A program made the position numbers and the translations under genes. Shown here one piece after another: positions 42,357-43,187 of a DNA stretch of 43,187 bases; the first letter of the stretch is position 1, and every line of letters starts with the position of its first letter. Below the pieces are notes generated by a model. It searched no databases. It saw nothing but the letters and a program-made list of their open reading frames with translations, and was not told the origin of the DNA. Source of the DNA: an uncultured SAR86 cluster bacterium (GTDB lineage Bacteria; Pseudomonadota; Gammaproteobacteria; Magnimaribacterales; Magnimaribacteraceae). The stretch lies in NCBI GenBank assembly GCA_902532015.1, contig CACAGI010000011.1:1-43187 (forward strand). Direction: 5' to 3'.

Positions 42357-43187
42357 TTAGTCGTATATAACTTTTTCAAGTATAAGACTTAAATCTCTTA
42401 CACTTTGCCTGTAACGGTCTTCATGTATACGCTCATTGTTACCATGGATACCTGAGCTTTCATTGCCTTCATAAATATAAGTATTAAAACCATAGCTTGC
42501 TATTCCTATGCCTCTAGAAAATCTACTATCAGTAAATCCTGTACTTACAGAGGGTGAAAGTTTTGAGTTAGGGTAGTTGGTACTTATAAAGTCCTCAATT
42601 GCTAAATAAAGTTCTGAATTTGTAGGAGATGAGCCTGGAAAGCCTAACATGAGGGGCTCAACTTCAACTCCAGTATCCTTTATAAGATCTTCTATTTGTT
42701 CAATGAATTCTTCAGGTTTATTATCGGGTAATATTCTACAATCTATCTCGGCCCATGCCGTAGGGGGAACTACGTTTATTTTTATTCCTCCATTCATTCT
42801 GGTTAACGAACAAGTATTGCGAGTTAGTGCATGAGAAGAAGGCGAAAATTCTTGAAGCTTCTTCATAAAAGATGGATCTTGGATCATATTCTTAATATCT
42901 TTATATTTACTTCTAAAAGGTTCTTCTAAAGCTTCAGACCTATCTAAAAATACTCTATCAACTTCAGGTATGATTCTAGGTTCGAAAGGACTATTCCATA
43001 TAATATTCAAAGCCTCTACTATTCTTGAAACGGAACTTGTGGTTCTTGGGGACGAGCCATGACCGGGTTGATCAACTGAATTAAGTCTTAACCAAACGGG
43101 TATCTTCTGCGTTACTTCTATACTGAAACCAATCCCTTCCTTAGATCTAAAACCACTACCACCTTCGTTTAATAACAAAGCAGCACC
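42357..43187 (-). CDS. M20 family metallopeptidase, N-terminus cut by window
   Basis: 276 residues of the C-terminal part of an M20-type peptidase or amidohydrolase; the frame is open to base 43187, so the start and the first metal ligands are outside. Visible: ALLLNEGGSG (the carboxypeptidase-S-like EGG block), then a dimerisation domain with VDQPGHGSSP, ARILPDNKPEEFIEQIED-type IDCRILPDNKPEEF, and the late His ligand in SSGIHGNNERIHEDRY. This suits CPS/PM20D1-like peptidases, which cleave or form amide bonds of amino acids. It is convergent with the FadB-like gene (17-nt gap, no hairpin). A TTG at 43178 is not the true start. Confidence 0.88.
   Translation of the reverse strand, partial: GAALLLNEGGSGFRSKEGIGFSIEVTQKIPVWLRLNSVDQPGHGSSPRTTSSVSRIVEALNIIWNSPFEPRIIPEVDRVFLDRSEALEEPFRSKYKDIKNMIQDPSFMKKLQEFSPSSHALTRNTCSLTRMNGGIKINVVPPTAWAEIDCRILPDNKPEEFIEQIEDLIKDTGVEVEPLMLGFPGSSPTNSELYLAIEDFISTNYPNSKLSPSVSTGFTDSRFSRGIGIASYGFNTYIYEGNESSGIHGNNERIHEDRYRQSVRDLSLILEKVIYD

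Noticed and set aside
1-43187. tRNA, rRNA, CRISPR arrays, IS elements or attachment sites
   Set aside because: Gaps are all under 150 nt and none shows cloverleaf-like structure, regular repeats, transposase genes or terminal inverted repeats.

Overview
The window is a gene-dense, AT-rich (by eye roughly one third G+C) bacterial chromosome segment. It has no rRNA, tRNA, insertion sequence or CRISPR array that I can see. Gene content points to a streamlined marine heterotrophic gammaproteobacterium, SAR86-like in flavour: several acyl-CoA dehydrogenases, Fe(II)/2-oxoglutarate dioxygenases, amidohydrolases, secreted peptidases, a single-chain acyl-CoA carboxylase, malate synthase G, stop/start-fused gene junctions and very short intergenic gaps. 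A near-perfect gammaproteobacterial-type LexA box supports the class; the clade is inference. No stretch longer than 300 bases lacks a gene. The longest gaps are 20349-20485, 40140-40266 and 29201-29309, and the first and last of these carry regulatory sites.

Layout. 1-3260: 3' part of a glycerophosphodiester phosphodiesterase, a UMF1-type MFS transporter, a 36-residue membrane peptide and a nitronate monooxygenase. 3257-8126 (minus): five tightly packed genes (N-acyl-D-amino-acid-deacylase-like amidohydrolase, mini-Smr protein, TauD dioxygenase, dihydroorotase-like amidohydrolase, PhyH dioxygenase). 8224-13487: a large secreted metzincin-like protease, an epoxide-hydrolase-like enzyme, and an overlapping parvulin-type PPIase/HupE pair. 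13578-20348 (minus): fused acyl-CoA carboxylase, acyl-CoA dehydrogenase and a DUF3604 lipoprotein. 20450-23839 (plus): a LexA-box-controlled small membrane protein, a DUF1295/steroid-5-alpha-reductase-like protein and a tandem pair of acyl-CoA dehydrogenases. 23840-28031: amidohydrolase-2, prolyl oligopeptidase lipoprotein and PhoD-like phosphatase.

28026-30190 is a self-contained module. Three divergent paralogous three-TM proteins and one secreted protein lie on two divergent transcripts, each start region has its own Fur-like palindrome, and each end has a hairpin terminator. 30222-31865: glutathione S-transferase and quinone oxidoreductase. 31866-40139 (minus): a long co-directional run of malate synthase G, a TonB-C-like secreted protein, DUF1330, TauE/SafE, a cytochrome c-PQQ dehydrogenase, the MadLM malonate transporter, small exported proteins and a P19/Tp34-like periplasmic metal-binding protein. 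40267-42339: a bifunctional enoyl-CoA hydratase/3-hydroxyacyl-CoA dehydrogenase. 42357-43187: an M20 peptidase cut by the window edge.

Together the genes describe growth on lipids (acyl-CoA dehydrogenases, carboxylase, FadB-like enzyme, glyoxylate-shunt malate synthase), peptides and amides, with iron- and DNA-damage-responsive small membrane proteins. Those last two are the parts most likely to be undescribed.
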